Origin: Acidimicrobiaceae bacterium | GTDB taxonomy: Bacteria; Actinomycetota; Acidimicrobiia; Acidimicrobiales; RAAP-2 | Length of the DNA: 34,336 nt | Reading direction: 5' to 3' | NCBI GenBank assembly: GCA_003151235.1 | Contig: PLWZ01000078.1 | Coordinates: 1 to 34,336, forward strand | In this document: positions 15,761 through 24,261 of the stretch, in pieces | Layout: each line of letters begins with the position of its first letter | Position numbering within the stretch: the stretch's first letter is position 1 | Position numbers and translations under genes: made by a program | The notes under the pieces: model-generated | What the model saw: only the letters and a program-made list of their open reading frames with translations | Told to the model about the DNA's origin: nothing | Databases searched by the model: none

Positions 15761-16652
15761 GCTTCCCGAGGTCGAGACGCTCCGCCAGGACCTGTCCAAG
15801 GAGGTCGTCGGGCGCAAGGTCAAGGCGGTCGCGGTCGGCAACGGCCGCTCGGTCCGCCGGCACCCGAGCGCGAAGCACTTCCGGGCCCTGCTCGAGGGCC
15901 GCTCCATCAAGTCGGTGGGCCGGCTCGGCAAGTACCTGCTCATCACGCTCGACAACGGCTCGACCCTCGTCGTCCACCTCGGCATGAGCGGCCAGCTGCT
16001 GCGGGTGAAGAGCGCCAAGGAGCCCAAGCCGAAGCACACCCATGTCGTGATCACGTTCACCCAGAGCGGCGAGCTCCGCTACGTCGACCCGCGCACCTTC
16101 GGCGAGATGTTCATCTCGGGCTCGACCACGGCGGCCGACGCCGAGAAGGCGGCCGGCAACGGCGCGTCGAGCACCACTGCGGTCCTGCCGGTCCGCGAGG
16201 CCATCCCCGAGCTCTCCCACCTCGGGTTCGACCCGGTCGAGGACGTCATGAGCTGGGAGCGGTTCGCCATCATGATGCGGGCCCGTCATGGTGGCCTGAA
16301 GGCCCTGCTCATGGACCAGCAGTTCGCCGCGGGCATCGGCAACCTGTACTCCGACGAGATCCTGTTCGCCTCGGGACTCCGCTACGACCGGCTGTCCGAC
16401 AGCCTGTCGGCGACCGAGGCCCGCCGCCTGTACCGGGCCATCGTCGAGACCCTGGCCGAGGCGATCAAGCACCGCGGCTCGTCGCTGGCCGACGAGCAGT
16501 ACCGCGACCTGTTCGGCGAGGTCGGCGACTACCAGGGCCAGCACCAGGTCTATGACCGGGAGGGCCTGCCCTGCCGGCGCTGCCGCAACTCCATCGTCCG
16601 GTCGAAAACGGGCGGCCGGTCCACCTTCTACTGCGAGCACTGCCAGGTCTGA
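15753..16652 (+). CDS. mutM: Formamidopyrimidine-DNA glycosylase
   Basis: MutM/Fpg removes 8-oxoguanine and formamidopyrimidines and nicks the abasic site. The 299-residue protein starts MPELPEVETL, so Pro2 and Glu3, the catalytic pair after Met removal, are exposed. It has the catalytic lysine in GRLGKYLL (Lys60), the helix-two-turn-helix region with MDQQFAAGIGNLYSDEILF, and a C-terminal zinc finger CRRC...CEHC with its conserved arginine in GGRSTFYC. A Gly/Ala/Ser-rich insert lies at about residues 126-150. The ATG at 15753 is fixed by the required N-terminal proline. The rnc-mutM-smc order is conserved. Confidence 0.97.
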   Translation: MPELPEVETLRQDLSKEVVGRKVKAVAVGNGRSVRRHPSAKHFRALLEGRSIKSVGRLGKYLLITLDNGSTLVVHLGMSGQLLRVKSAKEPKPKHTHVVITFTQSGELRYVDPRTFGEMFISGSTTAADAEKAAGNGASSTTAVLPVREAIPELSHLGFDPVEDVMSWERFAIMMRARHGGLKALLMDQQFAAGIGNLYSDEILFASGLRYDRLSDSLSATEARRLYRAIVETLAEAIKHRGSSLADEQYRDLFGEVGDYQGQHQVYDREGLPCRRCRNSIVRSKTGGRSTFYCEHCQV

Positions 16653-16706
16653 TTCGGGGCGCCGCGCGGGCACGGCCACTTCCGTTGGTCGGTGCTCGCT
16701 GATTGG

Positions 16707-16712
16707 TAGGGT
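16707..16712 (+). promoter_or_regulatory. TAnnnT (-10-like) box ahead of smc
   Basis: TAGGGT ends 7 nt before the smc ATG. TTGGTC at 16685-16690 lies 16 nt upstream and could be the -35. The spacing predicts a leaderless smc transcript. Confidence 0.5.
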
Positions 16713-16719
16713 CGCCCCG

Positions 16720-19700
16720 ATGTTCTTGCGGTCCCTCGGCATGAAGGGTTTCAAGTCCTTCGCCGATCCCACGGTGTTGGAGTTCGAGCCGGGCATCACC
16801 GTCGTCGTCGGGCCGAACGGGAGCGGCAAGTCCAACGTCGTCGACGCGGTCACATGGGTGCTCGGCGCCCAGGGACCCCGCTCGCTGCGGTCGGCCACCA
16901 TGGCCGACGTCATCTTCGCCGGGAGCTCGACCAAGCCCCCGCTCGGCCGGGCCGAGGTGACGCTCACCATCGACAACACGTCGGGGAAGCTCCCCCTCGA
17001 CATGGCCGAGGTGACCATTACCCGGACCCTGTTCCGCTCCGGGGAGAGCGAGTACGCCATCAACGGCGCCGCGTGCCGACTCCTCGACATCCAAGAGCTG
17101 CTGAGCGACACCGGCGTCGGCCGCCAGCAGCACATGATCATCGGGCAGGGCCAGCTCGACACCGTCCTGAACGCTCGGCCCGAGGACCGGCGGGCGATCA
17201 TCGAGGACGCAGCGGGCGTCCGCAAGCACCGCCAGCGTCGCGAGCGGGCCGAGCGCCGGATCGCCGCGACGCAGGAGAACCTCGAGCGACTGGGCGACCT
17301 GGTGCGAGAGGTGCGCCGTCAGATCCGGCCCCTGGAGCGCCAGGCGACCGCCGCCCGGAGTCACGCGTCGGTGGCCACCGAGCTCACCGAACTGCGCCAG
17401 CACCTGGCAGGCGCGGAGCTGGCCGACCTGGCCGAGCGCGGCCGGCTCGCCTGGGGGGCGCTCGAGGCGCTGCGCGCGGAGGAGACCGAGCTCCAGGCCG
17501 GCCTCGTCGAGCTCGATCGGGCCGCGTCCGCGGCCGCCGCCGAGCTGGCCTCGCGCCGGGAGGAAGACCTGGCCGCCGCCCTGGGCCGGGTCCGGGCCCT
17601 CATCGAACGCACCCGCGGCACCCGTCACGTGTTGGAGGAGCGCCGCCGGTCCCTTGCCGTGTCCCTCGATGCGGCGGCCGACGTCGACGTTGTGTCGACC
17701 CTGGAGGCCGAGGCCGCTCGCCTGGCCGGCGAGATGGCCGCGACCGAGTCCGAGTCGATGGCCACCGGTCCCGAGCACGACGCGCTCGCGCGCACGGAGG
17801 CCGAGCTGGCGGCGGACGAGCGGGCTCATCTGGCGCGCTGGGGTGATCGCAGCGACGTTGCCGCGGCCGAGGAGGCGCTCGAGGTTACGAGGGCGCGGGT
17901 CGAGGTGCTCCGGAGGACCACCGAGCAGGCCCAGGCCGGCCTTCGGTCGCTCGAGCGCCGGATCGCCGCGCTCGGGACGAGGGACCTCGAACTGGCCGAG
18001 GCCGCCGAGGCTCTCGAGGCCACCCGCAGCTCGGTGGCCGAACGGGGCGTCCGACTGGAAGCGGCGGCGGCGAGCGCCGAGACCGCGACCGCCGATGCGC
18101 GCCGAGAGGCCGACGATGCCGAACGGGCCTTGGCGGCGGCCGAGCAGGAGCGGCACCGCTCGGCGGCCCGGGCCGAGGCATTGGCGCGGGCACTCCACGA
18201 GCTGCAGGGCTCGGGGGGCCGCGAGATGTTGAGCGGCGGCGAAGGCGTCGTCGGCGCGCTCGTCGAGCTGGTCGAGATCGACCCGGGTTTCGAATCCGCC
18301 TTCGAGGCCGCGGTCGGCGCGTCGATGGCGGCGGTCGTCGTCGAGGGGCGCCGGGCGGCCAAGAACGCGCTCGGCCGGCTGCGGAGCCAGGGCGCCGCCG
18401 GCGCCGTCCTGCCGGCTCCCGAGGGCCCGATGGCGTCGCCCGACCTCCCCGAGGTCCCGCCCGATGCCGAGTTCCTGCGGCCCCACGTGCGGACTCGCCG
18501 CGGCACCGGCGGATCGCTCGACGCGGTGCTCGACGCGGTGCTCGGATCTGCGGTCGCCGTCGAGGGGTGGGAGCGGGCCATCGATCTCGCGCTCGACCGA
18601 CCGGACCTCGTGGTCGTGACGACCGAGGGGGACCGATTCGCCCGCAGCGGCTGGCGGGCCCGCTCGTCGACCCGACTCGTCACCGTGAGCGCGGTCGAGG
18701 AGTCCGAGTCCCGCGCCGCCGTGGCCGCCGCCGACGCGGTGGCGAAGGCCGAGAGTCTCGAACGGCTTCGGGCGACGCTCGAGGAGGCCCGGTCGGCCGC
18801 GATCCGTGCGACCCGTGAGCTCGACCGCCACCTCGCCGAATCCTCGTCACTCGAGGCCGAGTTGAGCCGGATCCTGAACGACCGCCGCCGGCTCGAGACC
18901 GAACTCGAGGACGTGCGCAGGACCCACAACGAGGTCGCCGAGTCCGCAACGGCCGAGGAGCGCGTCCTCGCCGAGTACGAGGGGTCACTGCCCGGGCTCG
19001 AGGCGGGTTTTGCCGAAGCGGGGCAGCGGGCCGCCGACGCGGCGGTCGGCCGCCGGGAGCTCGAGGCCCGGCGTGCCGGGCTGGCCGACGCGCGTCAGCG
19101 TGTCGAGCTTGCGCAAGCCGGGCTGGCCGAGCGACGCCGGGTCCTGGCCGGCCGGCTGGCCGAGGTCGAGCGGCGCCTGTCCGGCCACGGGGAGGAGCGC
19201 GAGGCGGCAGCGGCCCGCCGACTGCGCCTCGAGGCCGACGTGGCGGCGGTGGACCGGCTGTCCGCTCTGGTCGCCGACGAACGGTCCCGGCTCGACGAGG
19301 TCCAGCGTTCCCTCGACGCCGACTACCGCCACCAGGTCGACGCCGTCCGCGCCGGGGGCGAGCGCCTCGAGTCGCTCCACCGGGACCGCTCGGGCGTGGA
19401 ACAGCGCCTCTCCGAGGTCAGGGACCGGACCCGCCAGCTCGACCACGAGGCCGCCGAGGTCGAGGTCCGCACCGAGTCGCTGACCGAGATGGTCCGCCAG
19501 CAGTTCCACGCCACGCCGGCCGACGTCATCGGGGTGGCCTGCCCCGAGCTCCCCGCCGGGGTCTCGGCGGCCGAGCACGCGGAGACCCTCTCGGCCAAGC
19601 TGGCCCGATTGGGGCCGATCAACCCGCTGGCCCTCGAAGAGCTGAGCACACTCGAGGAGCGCCACCGGGAGCTCGAGACCCAGTCCGACGACGTCCGATC

Positions 19701-20226
19701 GGCCAGGCGGGAGCTCCAAGAGGTCGTGCGCACGCTCGACAGGGAGATCGCCGAGTCGTTCGCCTCGGCGGTGGCCGACGTGAACGAGCACTTCTCGACC
19801 CTCGTGTCGACGCTCTTCCCCGGTGGCACCGGGCGCCTCGTGCTCACCGAGCCCGAGGACCTGCTCAACACCGGCGTCGACATCGAGATCCGTCCGGCCG
19901 GACGCAACGTGCGCCGGGTGTCGCTGCTCTCGGGGGGCGAGCGTTCCCTGTCGGCGCTGGCGTTCTTGTTCGCGGTGTTCAAGAGCCGGCCGTCGCCCTT
20001 CTACCTGATGGACGAGGTCGAGGCGGCCCTCGACGACGTCAACCTGCACCGGTTCTTGGACATGGTCCGCGAGTTCCGCGACGAGGCGCAGCTGATCATC
20101 GTCTCGCACCAGAAGCGCACCATGGAGGCCGCCGACGCCCTCTACGGCGTGACGATGGCCCCCGGCGGATCCTCGCAGGTGGTCAGCCAGCGGGTGGAGG
20201 ATCGAACCGAGCGCGCGGCGTCCTAG
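16720..20226 (+). CDS. smc: Chromosome segregation protein SMC
   Basis: SMC is the ATPase of the condensin-like complex that organises and segregates the chromosome. The 1168-residue protein has the full family layout. The N-terminal head contains Walker A GPNGSGKSN at 31-39 and the Q-loop region RQQHMIIGQGQLD near 138-150. A long Ala/Glu/Arg-rich coiled coil runs from about 170 to 490. The hinge lies at about 500-660, and the second coiled coil continues to about 1010. The C-terminal head holds the ABC signature LLSGGERSLSALA near 1069 and Walker B FYLMDEVEAALDD near 1094. The ATG at 16720 starts MFLRSLGMKGFKSFAD, the canonical N-terminus. The kleisin partners ScpA and ScpB are not in the window. 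Confidence 0.98.
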   Translation: MFLRSLGMKGFKSFADPTVLEFEPGITVVVGPNGSGKSNVVDAVTWVLGAQGPRSLRSATMADVIFAGSSTKPPLGRAEVTLTIDNTSGKLPLDMAEVTITRTLFRSGESEYAINGAACRLLDIQELLSDTGVGRQQHMIIGQGQLDTVLNARPEDRRAIIEDAAGVRKHRQRRERAERRIAATQENLERLGDLVREVRRQIRPLERQATAARSHASVATELTELRQHLAGAELADLAERGRLAWGALEALRAEETELQAGLVELDRAASAAAAELASRREEDLAAALGRVRALIERTRGTRHVLEERRRSLAVSLDAAADVDVVSTLEAEAARLAGEMAATESESMATGPEHDALARTEAELAADERAHLARWGDRSDVAAAEEALEVTRARVEVLRRTTEQAQAGLRSLERRIAALGTRDLELAEAAEALEATRSSVAERGVRLEAAAASAETATADARREADDAERALAAAEQERHRSAARAEALARALHELQGSGGREMLSGGEGVVGALVELVEIDPGFESAFEAAVGASMAAVVVEGRRAAKNALGRLRSQGAAGAVLPAPEGPMASPDLPEVPPDAEFLRPHVRTRRGTGGSLDAVLDAVLGSAVAVEGWERAIDLALDRPDLVVVTTEGDRFARSGWRARSSTRLVTVSAVEESESRAAVAAADAVAKAESLERLRATLEEARSAAIRATRELDRHLAESSSLEAELSRILNDRRRLETELEDVRRTHNEVAESATAEERVLAEYEGSLPGLEAGFAEAGQRAADAAVGRRELEARRAGLADARQRVELAQAGLAERRRVLAGRLAEVERRLSGHGEEREAAAARRLRLEADVAAVDRLSALVADERSRLDEVQRSLDADYRHQVDAVRAGGERLESLHRDRSGVEQRLSEVRDRTRQLDHEAAEVEVRTESLTEMVRQQFHATPADVIGVACPELPAGVSAAEHAETLSAKLARLGPINPLALEELSTLEERHRELETQSDDVRSARRELQEVVRTLDREIAESFASAVADVNEHFSTLVSTLFPGGTGRLVLTEPEDLLNTGVDIEIRPAGRNVRRVSLLSGGERSLSALAFLFAVFKSRPSPFYLMDEVEAALDDVNLHRFLDMVREFRDEAQLIIVSHQKRTMEAADALYGVTMAPGGSSQVVSQRVEDRTERAAS

Positions 20227-20259
20227 CCGGGCCCAAGCGGCCCCCGCCCGCTCGGCCGG

Positions 20260-20265
20260 TAGGCT
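20260..20265 (+). promoter_or_regulatory. TAnnnT (-10-like) box ahead of ftsY
   Basis: TAGGCT, preceded by CCGG, ends 9 nt before the ftsY GTG, so any transcript from it would have at most a few leader bases. No Shine-Dalgarno is evident before this GTG. Confidence 0.4.
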
Positions 20266-20274
20266 CCAACCTCC

Positions 20275-21348
20275 GTGATCGCGCTGTGGATCGCCATCGG
20301 TGTCGTCGTCGTCCTCGCTCTGTCGGCGACGATCGTCGTCCGGCGTCGCCGTCCCCCGGCCGAGCTGGCCACGAGGACCGCTGCACCCTCGACGGCAGCC
20401 CCGCGGGCCGAGTCGGGCGAGTCCGAGGCACCACCGGCCGCGGCACCCCGGCCGGCTGCGCCGCCGGCGCTGCGGGAGCGGATGGGTCGCACCAGGGGGC
20501 TGTTCGCCCCGCTGCGCGCGTTGGGCGGGCGCGCCGACACCGCGGCGGCGTTCGAGGCGGCGGAGGAAGCGCTGCTTCGAGCCGACGTCGGCGTCGAGAC
20601 GACCAACGAGCTCTTGAACGAGCTGCGCGCGAGCGGGGTCGGCGCCGACGGCGTGCTCGACGCGCTGGCCGACCAGTTGGTCGCGGTGTTCGCCGAGAAC
20701 GCGGACCGCACCCTTCGATTCGACGACGAACCGGGTGTCGTCAACGTCTGGTTGTTCGTCGGGGTGAACGGCGTGGGCAAGACCACGAGCATCGGCAAGG
20801 TCGCGCTGGCCCGTCGGGTCGAGGGGCGCTCGATCCTGTTGGCGGCGGGCGACACCTTCAGGGCCGCCGCGGCCGACCAGCTGGCGCTGTGGGCCGAACG
20901 GGCCGGGACCGAGATGGTCCGGGGCGCCGAGGGCGGGGACCCGAGCTCGGTGGTGTTCGACGCCGTGCAGCGGGCCAGGGCCCGCGGCAACGACCTGGTC
21001 CTTGCGGACACAGCGGGGCGCCTCCACACCAAGGTGAACCTGGTCGAGGAGCTGGCCAAGATCCGGCGGGTCGCCGACCGCGAGCCGGGCCGGGTCACCG
21101 AGGTCCTGCTCGTGCTCGACGCGACGACCGGCCAGAACGCAGTGGTCCAGGCGCGCCAGTTCACCGAGGCGGTGGGCGTCACCGGCGTGGTGCTCACCAA
21201 GCTCGACGGGACGGCCAAGGGCGGGGTGGTGATCCCGATCGAGCGTCAGCTCGGCCTGCCGGTCAAGCTGGTCGGCGTGGGGGAGGGGCCCGACGACATG
21301 ATCGCGTTCGACCCGGAGTCGTTCGTGGACGCGCTGGTCGGTCTGTAA
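20275..21348 (+). CDS. ftsY: Signal recognition particle receptor FtsY
   Basis: FtsY is the membrane-bound GTPase that docks the signal recognition particle at the Sec translocon. The 357-residue protein begins with a hydrophobic helix (residues 2-22, ALWIAIGVVVVLALSATIVV) followed by RRRR and a Pro/Ala-rich linker to about residue 65. It therefore has a true membrane anchor in place of the acidic A domain of E. coli. The NG domain shows GVNGVGKTTSIGK at 163-175, LADTAGRLHTK and TKLDGTAKGG. The GTG at 20275 is the only start that includes the membrane helix. It lies 48 nt after smc and 23 nt before ffh, so both targeting GTPases are adjacent. Confidence 0.96.
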   Translation: MIALWIAIGVVVVLALSATIVVRRRRPPAELATRTAAPSTAAPRAESGESEAPPAAAPRPAAPPALRERMGRTRGLFAPLRALGGRADTAAAFEAAEEALLRADVGVETTNELLNELRASGVGADGVLDALADQLVAVFAENADRTLRFDDEPGVVNVWLFVGVNGVGKTTSIGKVALARRVEGRSILLAAGDTFRAAAADQLALWAERAGTEMVRGAEGGDPSSVVFDAVQRARARGNDLVLADTAGRLHTKVNLVEELAKIRRVADREPGRVTEVLLVLDATTGQNAVVQARQFTEAVGVTGVVLTKLDGTAKGGVVIPIERQLGLPVKLVGVGEGPDDMIAFDPESFVDALVGL

Positions 21349-21356
21349 CCCTCCGG

Positions 21357-21362
21357 TAGCCT
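21357..21362 (+). promoter_or_regulatory. TAnnnT (-10-like) box ahead of ffh
   Basis: TAGCCT, preceded by CCGG, ends 9 nt before the ffh ATG. The ATG has no clear Shine-Dalgarno. The same GGTAG core appears before the phosphatase, smc, ftsY and the gene at 28050. Confidence 0.4.
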
Positions 21363-21371
21363 GAATTCCCC

Positions 21372-22874
21372 ATGTTCGACGCACTCTCCGAACGGCTCGA
21401 GAACGTCGCGGGGCGGCTCCGGAGCCGGGGTCGCATCTCGCCGGCCGACCTCGACGAGGCGCTCGGTGAGATCCGCACCGCGCTCTTGGAGGCCGACGTC
21501 GAGCTCGGCGTCACCCGCCACTTCGTCGACGCGGTCCGGGAGCGCTGCAGCGGCGAGGTCCTATCCAAGAGCCTCACGCCGGGCCAGCAGGTCATCAAGG
21601 CGGTCCACGAGCAGCTGATCGAGGCGCTCGGCGGCGAGGCGCTCCGGCTCACCTACGCGTCCCGGCCGCCGACGGTCGTGCTGCTGGCGGGCCTGCAGGG
21701 TTCCGGCAAGACCACCGCGGCGGCGAAGTTGGCCCAATGGTGGAAGCAGCAGGGCCGCAACCCGATGCTGGTCGGCGCCGACCTTCAGCGGCCGGCGGCG
21801 GTCGAGCAGCTCCGGGTGCTCGGTGCGTCGGCGCAGGTCACCGTGTTCAGCCAGCCCGGCGACCCCGTCAAGACGGCGGTGGCCGGCGTCGATGAGGCGC
21901 GCCGGCTCGGCCGCGACATCTGCATCATCGACACTGCCGGCCGCCTCAGCATCGACGAGGCCCTCATGGACGAGGTGTGCCGGATCTCGAAGCGCACCGA
22001 GCCGCACTACACGTTCCTCGTGATCGACGCGATGACCGGTCAGGACGCGGTCGCCACCGCAAAGGCGTTCCACGATGCGCTGGCGCTCGACGGCGTGATC
22101 CTGTCCAAGCTCGACAGCGACGCCCGCGGCGGCGCGGCGCTCTCGGTGAAAGAGGTCGTCGGCCGGCCCATCGTGTTCGCGTCGACGGGCGAGAAGCTCG
22201 GCGACCTCGACCTGTTCCACCCCGACCGCATGGCCGACCGGATCCTCGGCATGGGCGACATGCTCACGCTGATCGAGCAGGCCGAGCAGAAGATGGACCA
22301 GGACGTCGTCGCCCGGTCAGCCGACCGGCTCATGTCCGGCCGTTTCACGCTGGATGACTTCTTGGAGCAGCTCCACCAGGTGCAAAAGATGGGCTCGCTC
22401 GGCGGGATCCTCCGCATGATGCCGGGGATGTCCAAGGAGATCCGCCAGGCCGCCGACTCGATCGACGACGGCCAGGTCTCCCGGGTCGAAGCGATCGTGC
22501 GCTCGATGACGCCCAAGGAACGCGCCGAGCCGTCGGTCGTCGACGGGTCCCGCCGGGTCCGCATCGCCCGGGGGAGCGGCACGTCGACCCAGGACGTCAA
22601 CCAGCTGCTCAAGCAGTTCAAGGAGATGCAGAAGATGATGCGGGGCATGGGCCCGGCGGCCCTCGCCGGCGCGGGGGGCGGCCGGCTCAGCCGCATGGCC
22701 GCCGCACGGGGCCTCGGGGGGGCGAGCGCGGAGGATTCCCTCGCCGAGATGTTGGGCAGCCGCCCCGGCGCGGCGCCCCGGCCCGAGGCGCCGCGGCCGG
22801 CCCCGGGGTCCAAGGGCCGGGTCGGGCGCAACAAGAAGAAGGGTGGCCGGGTCACCCCGCCGAAGGGCCGCTGA
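21372..22874 (+). CDS. ffh: Signal recognition particle protein Ffh
   Basis: Ffh is the SRP54 GTPase that binds signal sequences together with the small SRP RNA. The 500-residue product has an N domain, then the G domain with GLQGSGKTTAAAKLA at residues 107-121, IIDTAGRLSIDE and LSKLDSDARGGAALS. A methionine-rich M domain follows, from about residue 300, with MMPGM and KEMQKMMRGMGP for signal and RNA binding. The C-terminus is a Gly/Pro/Lys/Arg-rich tail ending GGRVTPPKGR. The ATG at 21372 gives the canonical MFDALSERLENV start. The SRP RNA gene was not seen in the window. Confidence 0.98.
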   Translation: MFDALSERLENVAGRLRSRGRISPADLDEALGEIRTALLEADVELGVTRHFVDAVRERCSGEVLSKSLTPGQQVIKAVHEQLIEALGGEALRLTYASRPPTVVLLAGLQGSGKTTAAAKLAQWWKQQGRNPMLVGADLQRPAAVEQLRVLGASAQVTVFSQPGDPVKTAVAGVDEARRLGRDICIIDTAGRLSIDEALMDEVCRISKRTEPHYTFLVIDAMTGQDAVATAKAFHDALALDGVILSKLDSDARGGAALSVKEVVGRPIVFASTGEKLGDLDLFHPDRMADRILGMGDMLTLIEQAEQKMDQDVVARSADRLMSGRFTLDDFLEQLHQVQKMGSLGGILRMMPGMSKEIRQAADSIDDGQVSRVEAIVRSMTPKERAEPSVVDGSRRVRIARGSGTSTQDVNQLLKQFKEMQKMMRGMGPAALAGAGGGRLSRMAAARGLGGASAEDSLAEMLGSRPGAAPRPEAPRPAPGSKGRVGRNKKKGGRVTPPKGR

Positions 22875-22884
22875 CCCCGCAGGA

Positions 22885-22902
22885 GCCCCGGTTGGGCGGG
22901 GC
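22885..22902 (+). terminator. GC-rich hairpin after ffh, possible terminator
   Basis: GCCCCG and CGGGGC are perfect 6-bp arms around the loop GTTGGG, 10 nt after the ffh stop. No T-run follows, as is common in high-GC actinobacteria. The rest of the 190-nt gap to rpsP holds no gene that I can see; a promoter for the rpsP operon is likely there but not identified. Confidence 0.4.
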
Positions 22903-23050
22903 ACCGTCAGCATCTGCGAGAATGGTCGGTCGGAGCGGTCCCCAGGCAGACAAGTCCGGGATGCCGCAGACGGTCGGCGCGACCCGTGACACCAGATGCC
23001 GGCCGGTCGGGCACGAGATCGCCCGCACGGATCTACTCGTCAGGACCTAC

Positions 23051-23056
23051 GGAGGA
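23051..23056 (+). promoter_or_regulatory. Ribosome binding site of rpsP
   Basis: GGAGGA lies 8 nt before the GTG at 23065. It fixes that start against longer in-frame alternatives in the leader. Confidence 0.75.
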
Positions 23057-23064
23057 ACGAATCG

Positions 23065-23349
23065 GTGGCAGTGAAGCTCCGCCTTGTGCGGATGGGAAAG
23101 AAGAAGCAGCCGACCTACCGGGTGGTGGCGGCGGACAGCCGCTCGCCCCGTGACGGTCGTTTCCTCGAGATCCTCGGGACCTACGCACCCAGGGGCAAGT
23201 CGGCCGCCGAGCCCGACGCCGTCGTCATCATCGACAACGCCAAGGCGCTCAAGTGGCTGGGCCAGGGTGCCCAGCCGACCGAGCGGGTCGAGCGGCTCTT
23301 GAAGACCTCCGGCGCGTGGGACGAGTTTACGGCGGCCAAGGCCAAGTGA
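23065..23349 (+). CDS. rpsP: 30S ribosomal protein S16
   Basis: The 94-residue small-subunit protein reads [20 protein letters not shown] near its N-terminus, then [19 protein letters not shown] and the C-terminal [20 protein letters not shown], all S16 signatures. The GTG start has a GGAGGA site. It heads the conserved rpsP-khpA-rimM-trmD-rplS cluster and overlaps khpA as GTGA. Confidence 0.97.
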   Translation: MAVKLRLVRMGKKKQPTYRVVAADSRSPRDGRFLEILGTYAPRGKSAAEPDAVVIIDNAKALKWLGQGAQPTERVERLLKTSGAWDEFTAAKAK

Positions 23350-23753
23350 GCGGCTCGGACTACGAGGCCGGCGACATCAACACGATCGCCGGCGGCCAGG
23401 TCGAGGACGACATCGAAGACGAGCCCGAAGACTACGAGGACGGCGACGTCAACGCGGTCCGCGAGGACTCCGAGCCCGACGTCGACGACATGGTCGGCAA
23501 TCGCAGCGACGAGTCGACGCCGGTCGCGGTGCTCACCTACCTGGCCAAGTCGCTCTCCGACGAGCCCGAGGCCGTCGTGATCGAGGCCGAGCAGCGCCGG
23601 GGATCGGTGGTTCTCAGGGTGCACGTGGCTCCCGAAGACATGGGCCGGGTCATCGGTCGACGCGGCCGCACCGCCCAGGCGATCCGGACGCTCGTCGCAG
23701 CCGCCGGGGCGCGGGACGGCACCCAGGTGAGCGTCGACATCGTCGACGACTGA
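23346..23753 (+). CDS. khpA: KH-domain RNA-binding protein KhpA with acidic N-terminal extension
   Basis: The C-terminal part of this 135-residue protein (from about residue 57) is a KhpA-type KH domain: [20 protein letters not shown], then [19 protein letters not shown] with the GRRG (GxxG) nucleic-acid loop. KhpA is a small RNA-binding protein of about 80 residues, normally between rpsP and rimM, that often works with KhpB. Here the first 48 residues add an acidic stretch with 20 Asp/Glu and one Arg. The GTG at 23346 overlaps the rpsP stop as GTGA, and nearly every third codon base in the extension is G or C, which supports its translation. An ATG at 23490 would give an 88-residue protein of normal size and remains possible as the main or a second start. 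Confidence 0.85.
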   Translation: MSGSDYEAGDINTIAGGQVEDDIEDEPEDYEDGDVNAVREDSEPDVDDMVGNRSDESTPVAVLTYLAKSLSDEPEAVVIEAEQRRGSVVLRVHVAPEDMGRVIGRRGRTAQAIRTLVAAAGARDGTQVSVDIVDD

Positions 23754-23754
23754 G

Positions 23755-24252
23755 ATGGTCCCGGGGGTGGGTCCGAAGCCCCCCCGAGACGAGCCGTTCG
23801 AGCTCGAGGTCGGCCGCATCGGCAAGGCCCACGGCCTGGGCGGCGAGGTGCGGGTCGACATCTGGGGTGACGACGCCCATCTCGAGCCCGGTCGTGCGTT
23901 CTCGACCGACCGGGGCCCCCTCACAGTGGTGAGCTCCCGGCCCCACCAGGATCGCCGCCTCGTCCTCTTCGATGGCGTGGTCGACCGCAACGGCGCCGAG
24001 GCGCTGCGCGGCCTGCTCCTTCGGGCCTCGCCGGTCGAACGACCCGGCACGCTGTGGGTCCACGAGCTGGTCGGCGCCGCCGTCGAGTCGACCGACGGGC
24101 GCCCGCTCGGTGTGATCGGGGCGGTCGAGTCGAATCCGGCCAGCGACCTGTTGGTGTTGGAGGACGGCGGCCTCATCCCGATGCGCTTCGTGGTGTCGCA
24201 CCAGCCCGGTGAGCGGGTGGTCGTCGACATACCCGACGGACTGTTGGACTGA
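23755..24252 (+). CDS. rimM: Ribosome maturation factor RimM
   Basis: RimM helps assemble the 30S head, acting on 16S rRNA helix regions near S19. The 165-residue protein has the N-terminal signature VGRIGKAHGLGGEVRVDIW and the linker-to-PRC-barrel segment LWVHELVGAAVESTDGRPLGVIGAVE, ending IPMRFVVSHQPGERVVVDIPDGLLD as is typical. It starts 1 nt after the khpA stop and ends 9 nt before trmD, consistent with one operon. Confidence 0.94.
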   Translation: MVPGVGPKPPRDEPFELEVGRIGKAHGLGGEVRVDIWGDDAHLEPGRAFSTDRGPLTVVSSRPHQDRRLVLFDGVVDRNGAEALRGLLLRASPVERPGTLWVHELVGAAVESTDGRPLGVIGAVESNPASDLLVLEDGGLIPMRFVVSHQPGERVVVDIPDGLLD

Positions 24253-24261
24253 GCCGGATCG

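Noticed and set aside
16465-21384. Very long minus-strand frames opposite mutM, smc and ftsY
   Set aside because: They are shadows of Ala/Glu/Arg-rich coiled-coil coding sequence. SMC on the plus strand is full-length with all motifs.
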